Both the position numbers and the translations under genes were made by a program. A stretch of 64,000 nt of DNA from Brugia malayi (lineage: Eukaryota; Nematoda; Chromadorea; Rhabditida; Onchocercidae): the NCBI RefSeq assembly GCF_000002995.4, contig NW_025062475.1, positions 13,796,687 through 13,860,686 on the forward strand, read 5' to 3'. Below, piece after piece: positions 37,514 through 52,500 of this stretch. The number at the start of each line of letters is the position of its first letter. The first letter of the stretch is position 1. Below the pieces are notes generated by a model. It saw nothing but the letters and a program-made list of their open reading frames with translations, was not told the origin of the DNA and searched no databases.

Positions 37514-40500
37514 TTATATGAAAGGACACCAGCCAATATACATTCGGGCAAGATTTAATTCATCCCGAGAAATATCAATTAATCGACCAACTTGTCCTTC
37601 AATACTCATTGGTGGATTATTTGTTTCTGTGCGATAAATTTTCGGTGTTATAATATGACCTGCAAAAAAAAAAAAAATAACTATCGGTATGGTATGACCG
37701 ATGGGAAGAAAAAAAACCGATGGAATATATTTTTGGAACAGAATTCAAAAATCAAATTTAGAACATCTGTAAGCAAGCGAGTAAAATGGATAAAGTAACA
37801 CTATCCTAATTAAAGAAATCAAGCATAACAGGCTTAAAATCACTATTAATTATGAAATTTAAGATTATTGGGGAAAAAAATTAAGTATAAAATTTATAAA
37901 CCTATTAGACGGGATCGTATCATATCAATGGCTTCTTGTGCTTGTTGCTGTGCTACTGGTGGTGATAATTTAGCATCATTTCGCTTTCGCTAGAAAAAAA
38001 AAAAAATTAATCATTCATAAATAAGAAATATAAAACTTATCAGTTCTCTTATTTCAATTTCAGACTAACAGGAATTATATAAACATGAATGTCGGATATT
38101 CATCAGCAATATAATAAATCAATAAACTTTTTAAGCTTGCTTTGCGTCATAAGAATCAAAATTAAAATTTGCAAGATTTGCATATAATGACAAACCTGCT
38201 TATATTGTTGAGCACGACTTTCGCTATGCATCCATTCTAGAAGTGGATCATGCACAAATGTTTGCAAAACAGTGAGTAATGCTTCATCATGTTCACGTAA
38301 TACACGCATTGTTGTTTCGCATGAACGACGAAATGCGCCTTCGACACCAGTTGCTCCGAAACCAGCAACAATGTTACGTGTTAATCGAAATGGTACTACC
38401 TGAAATTAATTGAAATTAGTGTAAATAATAGGAAAATTTTGATAATATGTTTTGAAGCAACTATGAGAAGATGCAATTCACAATAATTTACGAAAAGATA
38501 TTGACAGATGTGACAATCAGAATACTCGATATTGTCAACATTAATATACATCAATAGTTCAGCCATAAAAAAGATTAAAATGATACAAAGATTCAAGTGT
38601 CGATAATTTTATTTTTTTTTTCCATGCCTACTCAATTATTAGGTTATAATATCATAGAAATTATCTTACTTCAGGAACATTCAAATTCTCTCCTTTGTTA
38701 AACAATAAATTGAAGTCTACATGAATTGCATCACCACTGACAAGATCGAGTAAAAGATTTTCACCATGTCGATCTCCAAGTCCCAATATAAAACCAACCA
38801 TACTCATCACTGCTGACGTATACGTAAAAGCTAAACGTGCTGCGTACCAATGACATGAATCCGAAAATGAACGCCTAAAAAAAAAAATTTTTTTTTTAAT
38901 AACTATATTTCTTTAATAACCGTATATCTTCATAAAAACAATTAAACTTGGAAAAGTTTTGAAATTACTGCTTGTAGGAAAAACAATGGAAGAAACATGA
39001 AATTTATAAAATTTTAAAAATTACTAGATTTACGATCAAAATAGTGGTTTTTTTTTTTTAAATATTTTAAAATACTTTTAAAGTTTTTAACAATTAATAC
39101 ATAAATCAGTTTAAAAAAAGCAGGAAAACATTTTTTCTAACCTGAACCATTCCGGCATTACAATTGGATGTCTTGGATAGTATTCGGTTCGTAATCTTGC
39201 TAATTTTTCTTCATCAGTTCCATTAGGTATCCATCGACTAAACCATTCTTTATCGCTCATTACGCTATTACATTTTTCTTTCACCAGGTGCTCCACTACA
39301 CTTCGATAAGTTTGAAGATTTGGAATCCATTCAATTAAACCACCCGCATCCTAAAAAATTTCATTCAGCAAACAAATAAAAATTAATTTTTATTATTTTA
39401 AGTATTAATTGTTTTTAATAAAATGAAAAAGATTTGTTAATGCTCCTTTTCAGATATCAAAATTAGCAAGAAAAGTTAATATCATATAAAAATTTGCTAT
39501 GATCATCCTCGCATTATCCAAAAACAAATAAAAAAAAGTACTTTTTTTAAAAAAAAGACATATTAACATAAAGCTGACAATGTAATAGTGAAATGGAATT
39601 AATCACTGATAATATAATTGTAAAATGAGATTACTTGTAATGGAATAACATTGTATGTTCGAACGTGAAGCTGTCTACGTCTGGCATCTGCATTTTGATG
39701 TAATAATGCGTTTACCATCTGAAAAGAATTTCAAATTTTAAGAAATTAGTAGCAACGGAAAATTTTATATATTTTAAATAGTGCAAACAACGAATAAGGC
39801 TTGCTTAATTTTTATCTAGAAACATAATTAAAATATAGTAGCAGTAGATGTGGTTAATATTTGTTTTAGCTTTTCATATCATTATTTTTTTTTTTTTATG
39901 TAGACGTAAAAATCAGTGCCATCATTCAGCGTAAAATTCTCTTTTATTAAGATCACAGCGTCTGGTAAATCATTCAAATCTTTCTCATTTCTAAATAAAC
40001 TAGATCATCGCGACTGATCAAAGTTTGATAACTATTGATTTTATTTGAGAAACTGTTCGTAATATCGAGTTAATAAAAAGAAACTAAAAAGAGCTATACA
40101 ACTAACTATAACAATCAATTTTGTGAAAATACTTAAGGTAGATATACACAATGTTTTGTAAACCTACATACGTACACACCTACACACGTAATACGTGCTA
40201 TGGGATAGGATGTCATGAAAAAAAAAAGAAAAGCAATTAGTATGTACCCGATTGAAATCCATAAGACGAGCATCTTTACGTAATTCATCTTTTGCTTTGC
40301 ACATTAACGGATACTTTTTACCATCAGACCCCACTATAGTTATCTTTTTGGGACGTACTAATGATTTCATTACCTGAAAAAATGAAATTTAAATTCAGTT
40401 CTTAGCCATAGCTATCCAAATGCATTCCTTAACATGTGAAATCGAATGAAGAGAAAAAAATAAAATTATAAAGATATAACTTAATATAAGACAACTATTA

Positions 40501-40801
40501 TTGCTTACATTTTGAATTTAAAATGTATTATGAGTTTTTTGTTCATTAAAAATAATAAGTTATGAGTTAAATTCATTTGAACTCACAGTAAACTCTTCAT
40601 CAATTGAATGAATATAAATGGTGCTGAATTTGGTATTACTCGAAGCTGCTGATAGAGTTTGTTCCAAATTTGCATCCGGAAATTGTGATAATGTGCTCAA
40701 AACATTGGTTGGAATTGCTTGCTCGATCATCTTATGCAGTGGTACTACGATTGATGGCCGAATCGGCTCTTTCGTCTCTTTTCCTTGAGCTCTTTCTGTT
40801 G
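37514..40801 (-). other. atl-1: ATR exons 46-53: PI3K-like kinase domain and FATC
   Basis: Exon bounds: 40801-40587, 40373-40248, 39718-39635, 39350-39142, 38874-38670, 38399-38196, 37989-37902, 37659-37514. The nucleotide-binding lysine is in [12 protein letters not shown] (about residue 2303). The catalytic loop is [10 protein letters not shown] (Asp about 2451). The metal-binding DFN is in [11 protein letters not shown] (about 2470), equivalent to DFG. The activation loop continues [24 protein letters not shown] occupies the last roughly 30 residues ([11 protein letters not shown] ... MYIGWCPFI). All catalytic residues are present, so the enzyme should be active. Exons 49-50 are the source of the inverted pseudogene copy at 33661-34165. 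Confidence 0.93.
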
Positions 40802-43800
40802 CTAAATAAAAATTCCTTAATATTAAAAAAGGAAAAAAAAAAAATACTCCGAAACAAAACATAAAAATGATAAATACAATGATTTTTTGGAATATTTCCC
40901 TGTTCACAAATCTCAAAACAAAAACACGGGTAACAAATTATGACAATAAATTTGGACAGGTGAATAACTATGTCATTACATTTAAATAATATTTGAAACT
41001 TTGTGATAATTTGAGAGAAAAAAAAAAAAGAAAAACTGCAGGAGAAAGCAAAAATACATACTCCAAATTGCTGGACTCATTTTACCGCTCCGAAAATATT
41101 CCGAAAGATAGGCATAACGTTGGCTAAATGGTGATTGCGTACCTATTGGACAATTATCTTCTGCAACTCTGTAAAAAGAAAATACACCTGCTTAAATTAT
41201 AAAATCAGAAAATTGAAGATGAAGGATAATAAAATTTGGAAGTTATCAAACAGGGCTACTAATCAGTAATAAAATTATTAGTTATGTATCTTTTTTTTTT
41301 CCATATTTATATCTAATTAATTTTCTGGCTCTCTGAACTAAATATTTAACACACTCATTTACAATAAAAATTGTTTTTTTTTTATAACGAGATTTTCAAC
41401 AAGAAATCTAAAATAACTGCTGCACTTTTAAATCAACAGTTATTAATACAATGGTTAACAGAATTATTAATAATAAATTAATAAATGATTCCAAATGTTT
41501 TAATTTGAACCGCAGAAAAGTGTACATTTCTAAAAACTTTTTAAAATTACCTGATGAAAGCAGCTGCAACATATTCATATTGAGGAATTAAATTTTTTAA
41601 TTGACCAGTTTCATCTGTACGTTTAGCTAAATCATATACAGCACGACAACGAATAAAACGTAATGGTTGATTATCAGCATCACAACGGAAGACAGCAATT
41701 GATTGCCATAAACACTGATGTGGATATTCTACCATTAATGTAGACAAAATCATCTAAAATTTGAATATTTCAATCTATTAATGTACAAAAAATCTATAAT
41801 CACTATCATTTATCATTTTGATTTATTTAAATAACTTATTTATAACATACAAAAATATGTACATATCTCTAAAAAATATTATGCTATTACTATTTTGGAT
41901 ACAGATGAAAGAAGAAAAAATATTTCCACGGTGTCTGTATAACATGAAATACATCAATAGTTCATTTTTTTTTTTTTTTTTTAAATTAACATTTATTTTG
42001 ATAGAAGCAAAAAGCATTACTGACTTACCTTTAATGTTTGAAAGACATCCTCATTTGGATGAGTAATACGTGAAATTAGCTGAGCAAATGCTGTATAAAA
42101 CATATAATGATCAATGCATTTGAAACCATCGTATATTACTCCATTCATCTGCAAAATTTTTTATAATTTTTCATTACATTCCTTGAATTCAATCAACAAC
42201 GTTTCAAATAATTATATATAATAATTATTATTGACAATATAATTATATATAATAATTATTAAATGTTGACAAAATTTTATATGAATTGCAAACTCGCATA
42301 AATCTTTACAAATAATTCTAATACTTCTAATATTTAACATATTTTGTTCATGAATGTCTTTTACGGAATCTAAATAAAAAAATTTCTAGAACAAAAAAAA
42401 AAAAAAAAAAAAATAAAGAAAGAAAAATGTCTCAAAATCATTAACTTAAGAAAGTCTCAAGACAACATAGTGTAAAAAAGAAATAGGACTTCACGATAAC
42501 AAAATGCAACAAAATAAGTTCAAAAACTTCAAGAAAATTAATAATAGACAGATATACATAAAAAATTTTGAAAAGTCAATGCAAATTGTAGTTGTTTGTA
42601 TAAAAATAGAAAAAGAAATACTCCACCTCTCGAACACATTTATCTTCATTTGATAAACATTTTAATGGTAATCCTCTTGCGTGTACCTTCAATGATAGTT
42701 GTGTACTTCCATTTTCAGCCTATAAAAAGTATTGAGTAACTATTACCATACACAAAATAAATTATATGTAAAATAATCTTTCAAAAAAAAAAAAAAAAAA
42801 ACAAACTGAAAATTACCATTTTTTGTGTATAATCCAACCATATGCTTAACATTCGTGGCATAACATGGAACAAATATCTCTTTCCATGCTTTAATACTCG
42901 TCTATAAGCTTTTAAAATCATTGTAACATTATTAGCTTCAGCATTCTGAAAAAGAAAGAAAAAAAAAGAAACAGTTATAGAAACACTAGAAGACAGATGA
43001 AAGAAACATAGAACAGAAATTATTACAGTCAAAAAAAAAAAAAAAAAAAAAAAAAACCTTACCACTATTTATTTGTAAAATTTAGAAAATCAAATAGAAG
43101 AATTTTATATATGATTAAAATAAGAAAATCAAATAATAAACCAAATACGGAATACGAAATTAAGTTGAAATATTTAAAAGGTTACTTCGTTTTTACTGTA
43201 TAAATACTTATCGAAGAAAACTGCTATACGATAAAATAAATCTTCAGAAGGTTCAGCAATTAAAGGAAGTGAGAAATATGTCTTATAAAAATCTCCATAA
43301 CTACCCGCTCCTGCTCTTAGTGAATATTCAGCAAATAATAATTGAGCCTGCAAAAATTACAAAACAGTTAAATTATAAAATATGATACGATATGCTTTAT
43401 AAGACCATAAATAATATATCATTTTTGTTAAGAGTTATATTTTTTCACAAATAAAAAGAATATAATAGGCTAAATATTCTGGCAGTACAGAAAAGACATT
43501 TCTTAGTATTATTCACAATAAACTAAATGCCATAGAATTTGATGACAGAAAAAAATATATATATACATATATATAACCTTGACAAAGTCTTCATTTCCTC
43601 TTCTTAATTCTCCAGGATATTCTTCCTCACTGCAACAAATATCTCTTCCTTCACATGAGATATTTTTCAGCTGCTGCATCTCATCAGAAAAATGTCTTTT
43701 TAACAAATTTGAGAGAATTTGTATTGCTTGAACCTGACTTCCCTGAAATATGAAATGTGCTGCTAGAACTAAAGTTAGTAAATTAAAAAAAAAAAAAAAA

Positions 43801-46800
43801 AAAAATCATTCATCTTTTAGCATAACATATTTTCTAATGTTGCATTTCTGACATCGCGTAGATTATATTTGGAAACACCCAAAGATGATGACAGCAAAGA
43901 AAGAATTAGAAAACCTTTTGAAAAAGATATCGAGCTTCTTCCATTTCAACTTCAAACTGATTAATATGCAAGTCTTTTGCTTGAATAAGATATGACCAAG
44001 CAACTTGTAAATGTCCATCATGTCTCGCTAAACGACAACTTTGCAAAAAGAGATCGCAGATTGAACCTCGTCCAATGTCACCATCTAGTAAACTCAATAA
44101 GCTTCGACGAGCATTCAAGATAGGCTCCAAAACACTAGCACTTTGAATTGCTTTTGCTGCACGTTTCTAAATAGTCAAATTAATAACTTTTATGAAGAAA
44201 ATGATAAAGAAGTATTCAAGAATCAACAATTAAATATACAAATATATTCAGTTTAAAATGTTAGAAATAAATTGGTCCAAAAAAAAAGATAGAAAATTGC
44301 AGTCATCTGGAAGTTATTAAAACAACTTTTATATGAATTAATTAATGAATAATAAACTACAATTTATATAAATTAATGAGTGATTAATTATACTACCAAA
44401 GCTTCGTTTATTTCATTCGCTAAAGATGAGTTAGGCTATCTTCTGAACATTTCAAGACAAATAATATATCATGTTTCAAAAATGCTCAATTATTACTGCT
44501 CCTATATCATTATTGGGCTTATTTTTAAACCGGATTTTCTCATACATACCTGCCAAACATTCAAAACTTTGGTCAAATCTTCTACTGCTAAGATTTCGCC
44601 ATTTTCTAAATTCAGTGAACTCTTCGCATCTTCTATTTCTGATAGTATATGTAATCTGTAAATAATGAAATGAAATAAACAATCAGAACCACAAGCAATG
44701 AGTAATTAATGAGTAATTACTATTCCCAGTTAGCACACCATAATTGATAAGTTTTTTTTTTCTTTTTTCTTTACTTTTTTTTAAAGAAATAAATAACAAC
44801 AGTTCGATTTCCTGATGACAAAAATTTTGTTGTAGGAAGGTGACATTCTAGTAAGATATATGAAATAAGATAATAGAAAAAGAAATTATAACTTACTGCG
44901 TAATAGTTTTATAAGCTTGTGTATAAGTATCTGAATCTTCAATTGTCATAGCAGTTAATGCATCTGCCAAACGCATTCGTGCATTGACTAAATAATCATC
45001 CATTAAATTGAATTGTTGATTTCTTAGAGTACAAATTATTGTTGCATATGTGGCACCACATGTTGTCGTTTTAGGCTTCTTACATAACAAATCTGTTAAA
45101 TCATCCCAGAGCTGTAATTGCCACATTGCTTCTAGTTGACATGAACGTAATTCTGAAACACAATCATTTCACATTCAAATTACTGAATATACTTTCATTT
45201 TGGAAATTATTGAATAATTTAATGAAGGATACAAGGGATAGATAGATAGAGAAGATTGATGAAAGGATTTATGTAAGTTTCAAATTTCCATGAAAATTCA
45301 TTTCTTCCTAATTCTTTCTTCTTTCGTAAAAAAAAAAAAAGAAAAAAAAAAAGAAGATCAAATATTTAACAGACGATCATTGCAAGTTAAAACATCATTT
45401 TTTTTTTTTTTTACTTTATAACAAATGGATAACTGAGTACTTTCTTGAAATTCGACACTTTCGGATTTTTCTAACAAATCAGTAATGCCACTCAGCGCTA
45501 ATCGTGGTTCATTCAGACGTAGCAAACATTTGGTATAAGAAGGCTGAAAAGTTGGTGGATGTGTTAAATCATTACACTGAATTATAAATGGTTTGGTAAA
45601 TTTCCAATTTTAATTAAATTAGAATGATACCTTTGAATTAGAAACTCAAATGTGCTAATCTTACGATAAAATTCTATATTCTTGCGGAAAGCATTTGATA
45701 AACTTTGTAAGATATTTTGTAATCCTATACTCTTAATAATCTTGAGAATACTAAAATAATATATAATAATTCTAGATTTTCTAGGAAAACTGAGTTAAAT
45801 TAAATCAAATTTATTCATTAATAGCTGAATCGGTTGTAATTTAATCCTAAATTTTTACTTGAAATAAATTACTACCTCGATATTAGTTGATTTTTTATAC
45901 AAAGGTAATGCATCCCAGTAATTTCCATCAGCTTCCAATGATAAAATTCGATCATTTATAGTTGGTTCAGCACAGGAACGTATCGTTTCAAAAGCACCAG
46001 CTACACCATCCATATCACCCAAATCGAAATAAATTTTCTAAAGAATTAATTTTTGCAATAAAAAAAAAAAAAAAAATGTACAGATAAAATTTCAAAACTG
46101 ACTGCCGATTTATACCTCAAGAAAGCTAAACTGATCCGGTTTGAATAATGTCTGGCCATACTCATCACATCCAATTGCATATTGTTCACACCTGTAGTTC
46201 AGAAATCATAAGAACAAAAAAAGTTTTGTTTTCAAATGAAAGTCATAAGATGTTTTTTTTTTTTTTTCTCTTCAAATGAAAGTTAAATGAAATTAAGATA
46301 TTTAAATTTTTAAATAATGATATGTGACCATTTCAATGCTCTCGTTGTACAATGGCATACTCCAGCTGCAGCAACAATCAAACAATTTCCATCACTCGTT
46401 GTCTGCGTCGTCACATTTGATAAGATTTCGAGAGTACGTTGAAGAACCTGAAGAAATTTGAAGAAGTTTGGATCAAAAATTTGGAACTGATATCTTTGTT
46501 TACGATTAAACCTCGGATATTACTGAATAAGTTGAACTAAAAAAAAGTTTTTTTTTCTTTTTTTTTAGAAGTTATTTGTAGTAGGAAAAATTTAAGTACC
46601 ATATCCGTTGGAATTTTTAGAGATCGACGATGACATGTAAATTGCTCCAGACAATCAATGACAGCAAAAATCAAATGCGCAGCTGATCGAGGCCATCCAC
46701 TATCGATAATTGACTTCTGCAGCACCGCAGTTATTTCCATACTAACCTAAACTAAGTGTAATTTATCGAAGTATTCGAACTAATTATTGAAAATGAATAT

Positions 46801-49477
46801 TAAGAAAAGAACTGTAAAAAGTTAACCGTAATTTACATTATCAAATAAAGAAAATAGTATATGCATATAGATGGAAAAGTTTCATAGTTATCAACAAAAA
46901 AATATTTTAATTTTTAATAAATTCCTTTGGGAATGATAACACTTGACTTATAATTTAGGTATTATACGAAGTTACAATACATGTAATATCATCAAAATTC
47001 CAAGCAATTTTAAATCTAGTTTACAAAAGTTCAAAACTGAATTACCTCATTCATACATGTTAAATTGTGCTCAATGATACTCTGAAGAATTAACTGTGGT
47101 AAGATAAAGCTAGCAAAGACGATATCTGCATTTACCAAGCCTTCTAAAGCACCAAAGAAAATTTTTAACTTCACATGGCGTATCTGTAATTATTAGAAGT
47201 GTAATTAATAATGCCTCTGTGATGACAGATAAAGTTGATAGTTGAAAAGAAATAATGTTAAAAGCTGGTAAAGATATCTTAATTCATTGCTGTTAATATT
47301 TTGATGAAATACAGCCATAAACAACCAATGATGATTATGCTGAAAGTAAAAGCAAAAAAAAAAAATAACATAATTTTAAAGTAAAAGTAAAAATTAACCG
47401 GAACTACTACTCACTTTAGCAGCTGTTATTTTATACCATAGATTCAACCAACTTCTAAAATCCTTCACTTGTTCACATTCTATTATTGGCCTGAAAAAAG
47501 CAACTAAATTTGAAAATAAAATTATTAGTTTAACTCAAAAATGTGCAACATAACAATAGCTATGTAATTTCATCATGACTTCTATATATGATTTAACAGA
47601 TAAATTATTACCTTTTTGTTGGAAGATGTTGGAGAGGCTTATGCAGTATAAAACTTGATTTCCTTAGCATTGACAGTGAGTTTCGACATTGATCGCTTAA
47701 CATATCCCATAGACTTGAGCTCTCTGAACCATGTCTTCCAAAGAGTTCCCGTAAAACAGTTTGTATACTATACGAACATTCAACTTGCATGCTAGCATCC
47801 AGTATTCCGGAAAAGGCTACCGCTGCTCGCTCCAAAAGTTCAATATAAAACTGAAAGATTAAAGTTCATTTGAAAATCTACAAGTAATTGTAACTGATAC
47901 CAGAAAATACGGTGTTAATTTTATAAAATAAGAGAATATAATATTAATATAACCAATTTTTTTTAAAGAGAGAAAGAAAAGAATTTAGGGTAAAACCTCA
48001 ATGTATAAATCAATCTAAATTTTTAAAAGAATGAAGAAAAAAGTTAGAGTAAGCATAAATATGAGTAAGATAAATTGTGTACAAATTCAAAAGTATTTAC
48101 TTTTGAGTATTTACAAAAGTATTTACATTTACCAATAAAAAAATAAAACTTTTCATACCTGGTCTCCAGAATCAACAAATACAAATCGGGCATTATGCTG
48201 ATCAACATTTGCATTTGTATTACGCGCCAATGATAAACCAATACGTCCTGGATCAACAGCACCCAAACAACCAAGCGCTAAAGAAGCTAAGTAACGACAT
48301 TCCGACAATGAACTTTTTCGTATAATTTGCAATAATGATGGAACCTAAAATTGAAGATAAACCTAAAATTGGAGATAAATTTTGAATTTAAAATTTTTAA
48401 AATAAATTATTGAAGAAACAAACATATAACGTTCAAAGTTATTTTACACTGCAATATCATTTTTTAAGGTTATACCACACTCATGAATTTATGTAAAAGC
48501 ATACATAACAAAATAACAAACCAATTCTGCAGCAATGTTATCAAAGCAGCTATCTGTCAATTCACGATATTCATTAAGTAAACTTAATAATTTATGCAGT
48601 ATCACTTCACCAACTTCTTCATAACTTTCTTTTAGTAAAGAAGCGCATGCATGGAAAACCTGAAAAAATTTTTGGAAATAAAGACTGCCTTTAACAAATA
48701 TAACATAAAGTTCTGTTGTTTATATGACCAAAAAATGATACTCAATTTTCTGAACACTATTTTTAACTTTTTGAAAATTAATCAATTTGAAGATCAGAGA
48801 AATGAATAAAACAATTCTGTTGGCATATTTGCTCCAAGAAAAACTAATCTAGAATGTTTATTTTTAACTGAAACTGGAACAAGATACTGCCAATTTTTGA
48901 TTTCATTGTAAATATTACTGCTAGTCCTTTCAAATCAAATAAAAACTAAACCAGTTCTGGTGGGGACTTTCCAAGTTCCGGTGAAAGGTATTCATTAATT
49001 GAAATTTTCGGATTGTTCCAAAAAACCAAAGCGATGCGTTCGAAATCTCCACTGAAAAAGTTAAATATGGTTTAGAAGTGGAAAGACCAGTTGAAACAGA
49101 ACGGTTGTCATGTTCTCACAAATAAATATATGTTCGTAAATAAGTCGAAATTTTTAAAGTTTTGAATGAATTAAAATTTACTTTGCTGCAAAATGTAATT
49201 GCCTTTCTTCGAAAATATATCTTAATAGCTCTCGAGCCTGCTCAAATCGCAACAATGGAATGATTGAAACTAGAGTTTGCGGCAAAAGTTTCACCAAAAC
49301 CTAAAATTTATTCAGTAACAAATCCTGAAAATTCGAAGAAAGTCATGAAATTATTCAAGAAATCATACTGGAACTAATAACGATAGAGTAACACAAACAG
49401 CAAATCCTGTTTGGCAGTGAAAATATCTTGTTTTAAAAACGCAAATTATCAACAATTTAACTATCTATCCTATTTTC

Positions 49478-49511
<34 letters not shown>

Positions 49512-52500
49512 ACCACTTAACCGTACAGTAGCTAATAATGTAAGCTAGTAAACTAAATGATAATTCAAAAAAAAAAAAGAGATATGTCTACAATTGCATT
49601 ATACATGGTAAAGTTATATAAATATTAGATGGAGTAACTATGTAATACGATATTCTTTTTCTATAACTAATCAATTACTTTCAATGATTAGTCAAGACCT
49701 AACTCTTTATCTATTCCTATTTAGTATTTATCATATATAATATGGCTATAAAAAATCACCTCATCTGACAAAGTTTTCAAATAAACTTTCCATATTTCAA
49801 TAACAACAATGCCTAATGGTGTAAAAGCGCGTAAAACAATCAACATTTTATCAGCAGTCTGAAATTTAAAACTTACATTGATATTTCATATTTAGTAAGA
49901 AACAAACTTAAAAAAACTTTGCAAAACCTTTAAATTTTTACAAATTGTAAAATAAGGTTACATGCAATTTACAAATTAACATCAACTTTAAATTCTGATT
50001 TCATTCATAAAACTGTTACGTTCTTTCCGGTTTATTTAAATTGCTATTCATTTGTAAATATTTCAAAACCAACTTGATCAAGAAAATCAGTGCCATCTAC
50101 TTTGATCATTGCCATCACTTTACAGAGACTTGATACCAGTATCAGTCGTTCATCATAGAAACGATCATCATTGATAGCTTGTCGAAAGTGCAACAAAATT
50201 CCCAAATAACTGCAAAATATGCATTGAAACCTATTGATATCAAAATTACTTTTTCAAAATTTTGACTACTGCTGCTTATCAGTAGGTATCAAATATAGCT
50301 AAGTCATTCAAACATATCATTTTCCTTAAAACACTGACATCTGAAAGAAATTAACTACTTTGACAATAATTTTGAAATGTTTGCAAGAACAATAATTACT
50401 AAGAGGTTTCAGAAAAAAAAAAAAAAAAAAACAGTGAAAGCTATAAAAAAGAAACCTTTCCCTGATGAAAGCGGTAAAATTGAATGGACTGTTTCGACCG
50501 TAAGTTAATTTATGTAAATTTTTGATATGCATCATTGCTTTTTCTTCATGAACACATAAATGTTGCAGCAAACAAACCGTACATTCATAAGCTTTTTTCG
50601 AAACCAATGTTGACTAAAACAAAATGAAAGTCAATTTTTAATGAAAATTTTAAATAAAAATCAAAGTTTAGAGCAAAATTATTTTAAAAAGAAATAAGAA
50701 TTCTTTTAAAGTATAAGATTAAAGTAAAAGAATTAATATAAATGATAATCATATCACTCAAATTTCATTTAGAAAAAAGACGACTGTGCCATAAATAATA
50801 AAATTGTTTACAACACAAAAATATAATTGTAGCCTTGTTCTAGTTCAATTACATGCCAAATATTCATAATAGTAACTCTACTACTAATCCTTGAATTCCG
50901 TTTATCATTAAATGATTTCAATTCAAAAAGTTTCATTCTGACATTTCATGACCGGTATTTTGACTAACTTATCGCTTATTTTATTTGGATATTTGCACAG
51001 TACTTATGCTCATAGACTGACATTTGTCATCGTCCTTCTCCGACAATACAATATCAGATGTGCAATATAAAAGTCAATTAAGAAAAAAAAATAAGAGAAT
51101 TAAATAATAAGTTAAAATAGCACCTACCCAGTTACAACCTCCTTTTGTATAAAAGCTAATAAAATTTAGAGCATTCTGCATAACTTGAATCGATAAATCC
51201 TTGAAAAGATGCTTGACTAATAGTAATGGCAAAGATTCTTCCATCAAAATTTCTGGTTGTACTCGTCGCAATCGTGCGATAGTATCCAATGCCAATTGCA
51301 CTTTTTCCTTTTCCGCTATACAGTCTAGCAGAAGAGAAGTAACAATTTCAGGACAAACATCTCGCATGAAACTATAAGAGATAAAAAATCTGATATATTT
51401 TATATAAAAATTTGACATTATATACTTTTTTTTTTCACTAATTATTACCAATTTTAGTTTCCTTAATCAAAATTTTGATCAGAGGTAGATGGTCTGGAAA
51501 GATTATTATTGCTAATTTATAGTGCTTCTTTTATTCGCTTAGTAATTTAAAAAAAAAAAAAAAAAGATTTGCATAACGTGTCCTTATACAGCTTAACTGC
51601 CATTATTATAATAAAATGTTCGGATTGAGTACTTCAGTATAGGATAATGCTATTTAAAATTCAATTTTTGTAATCCGAATACAACAGACAAATGTGTTAA
51701 AATAAAACATAAATTAACACTGAAAAATATAAACTATTACAGTCGTCCGAATATAGTGATAATATCCTACCTTTCGATATCATCTTTTGAGAAATCAAAT
51801 ATCTCAACAAGAACACTCAAAGCGTATTCGATACTTCCTTCAAACCTTTCATCAACAATTTCTGAAAAACTTCCTGGAAGATATTGAAAATTTCTGTATA
51901 ACAATTCAAATAGGAAATGCAAGAAAATAAACTCAGAAAACTAGAGAATTCTTCATTCAAAAAACAGCATTCAAAAACAATATTCAGTACATTATCTAAA
52001 ATTTATTTTTTTTGCGACAATAAAATTGATATATCTTACCTGTTTCTAGAGACCTTGTTCCTTCAGAATATTCAAAGATTATTCGTTTGGTAAGATTTTC
52101 CATTATATATTTCTTTTTTCGAAGAAACCATTGTCGAGGATGTAAATTAGGTGAATATTTTTCCATGCGATCCTATAATCCAACTACTTGGTTGGAAATT
52201 TCCGAAACTTCGATATTAAAAAAAAATTATACATTTCAAAACTAAGTACAAGAAATAGAGTATTAATCAGCTAACCTCAATAGCATGTTTAATTTCAGCA
52301 ACAACAAATGCATAATCTGATATAATTGCTATGTTTAGAAGATGATTCAAGCATATCAGAAAAAGATTGTCATTTTGCGAATTACTGAAAAAATGCCTTT
52401 TTTTTTAAAGCGTGAAAATCAAAGAAATCATCTGAAAATATCGAAATTTAACATCGATAAAAAATATTATGGACAATTGTGATGAACGAAATTATGAAAT

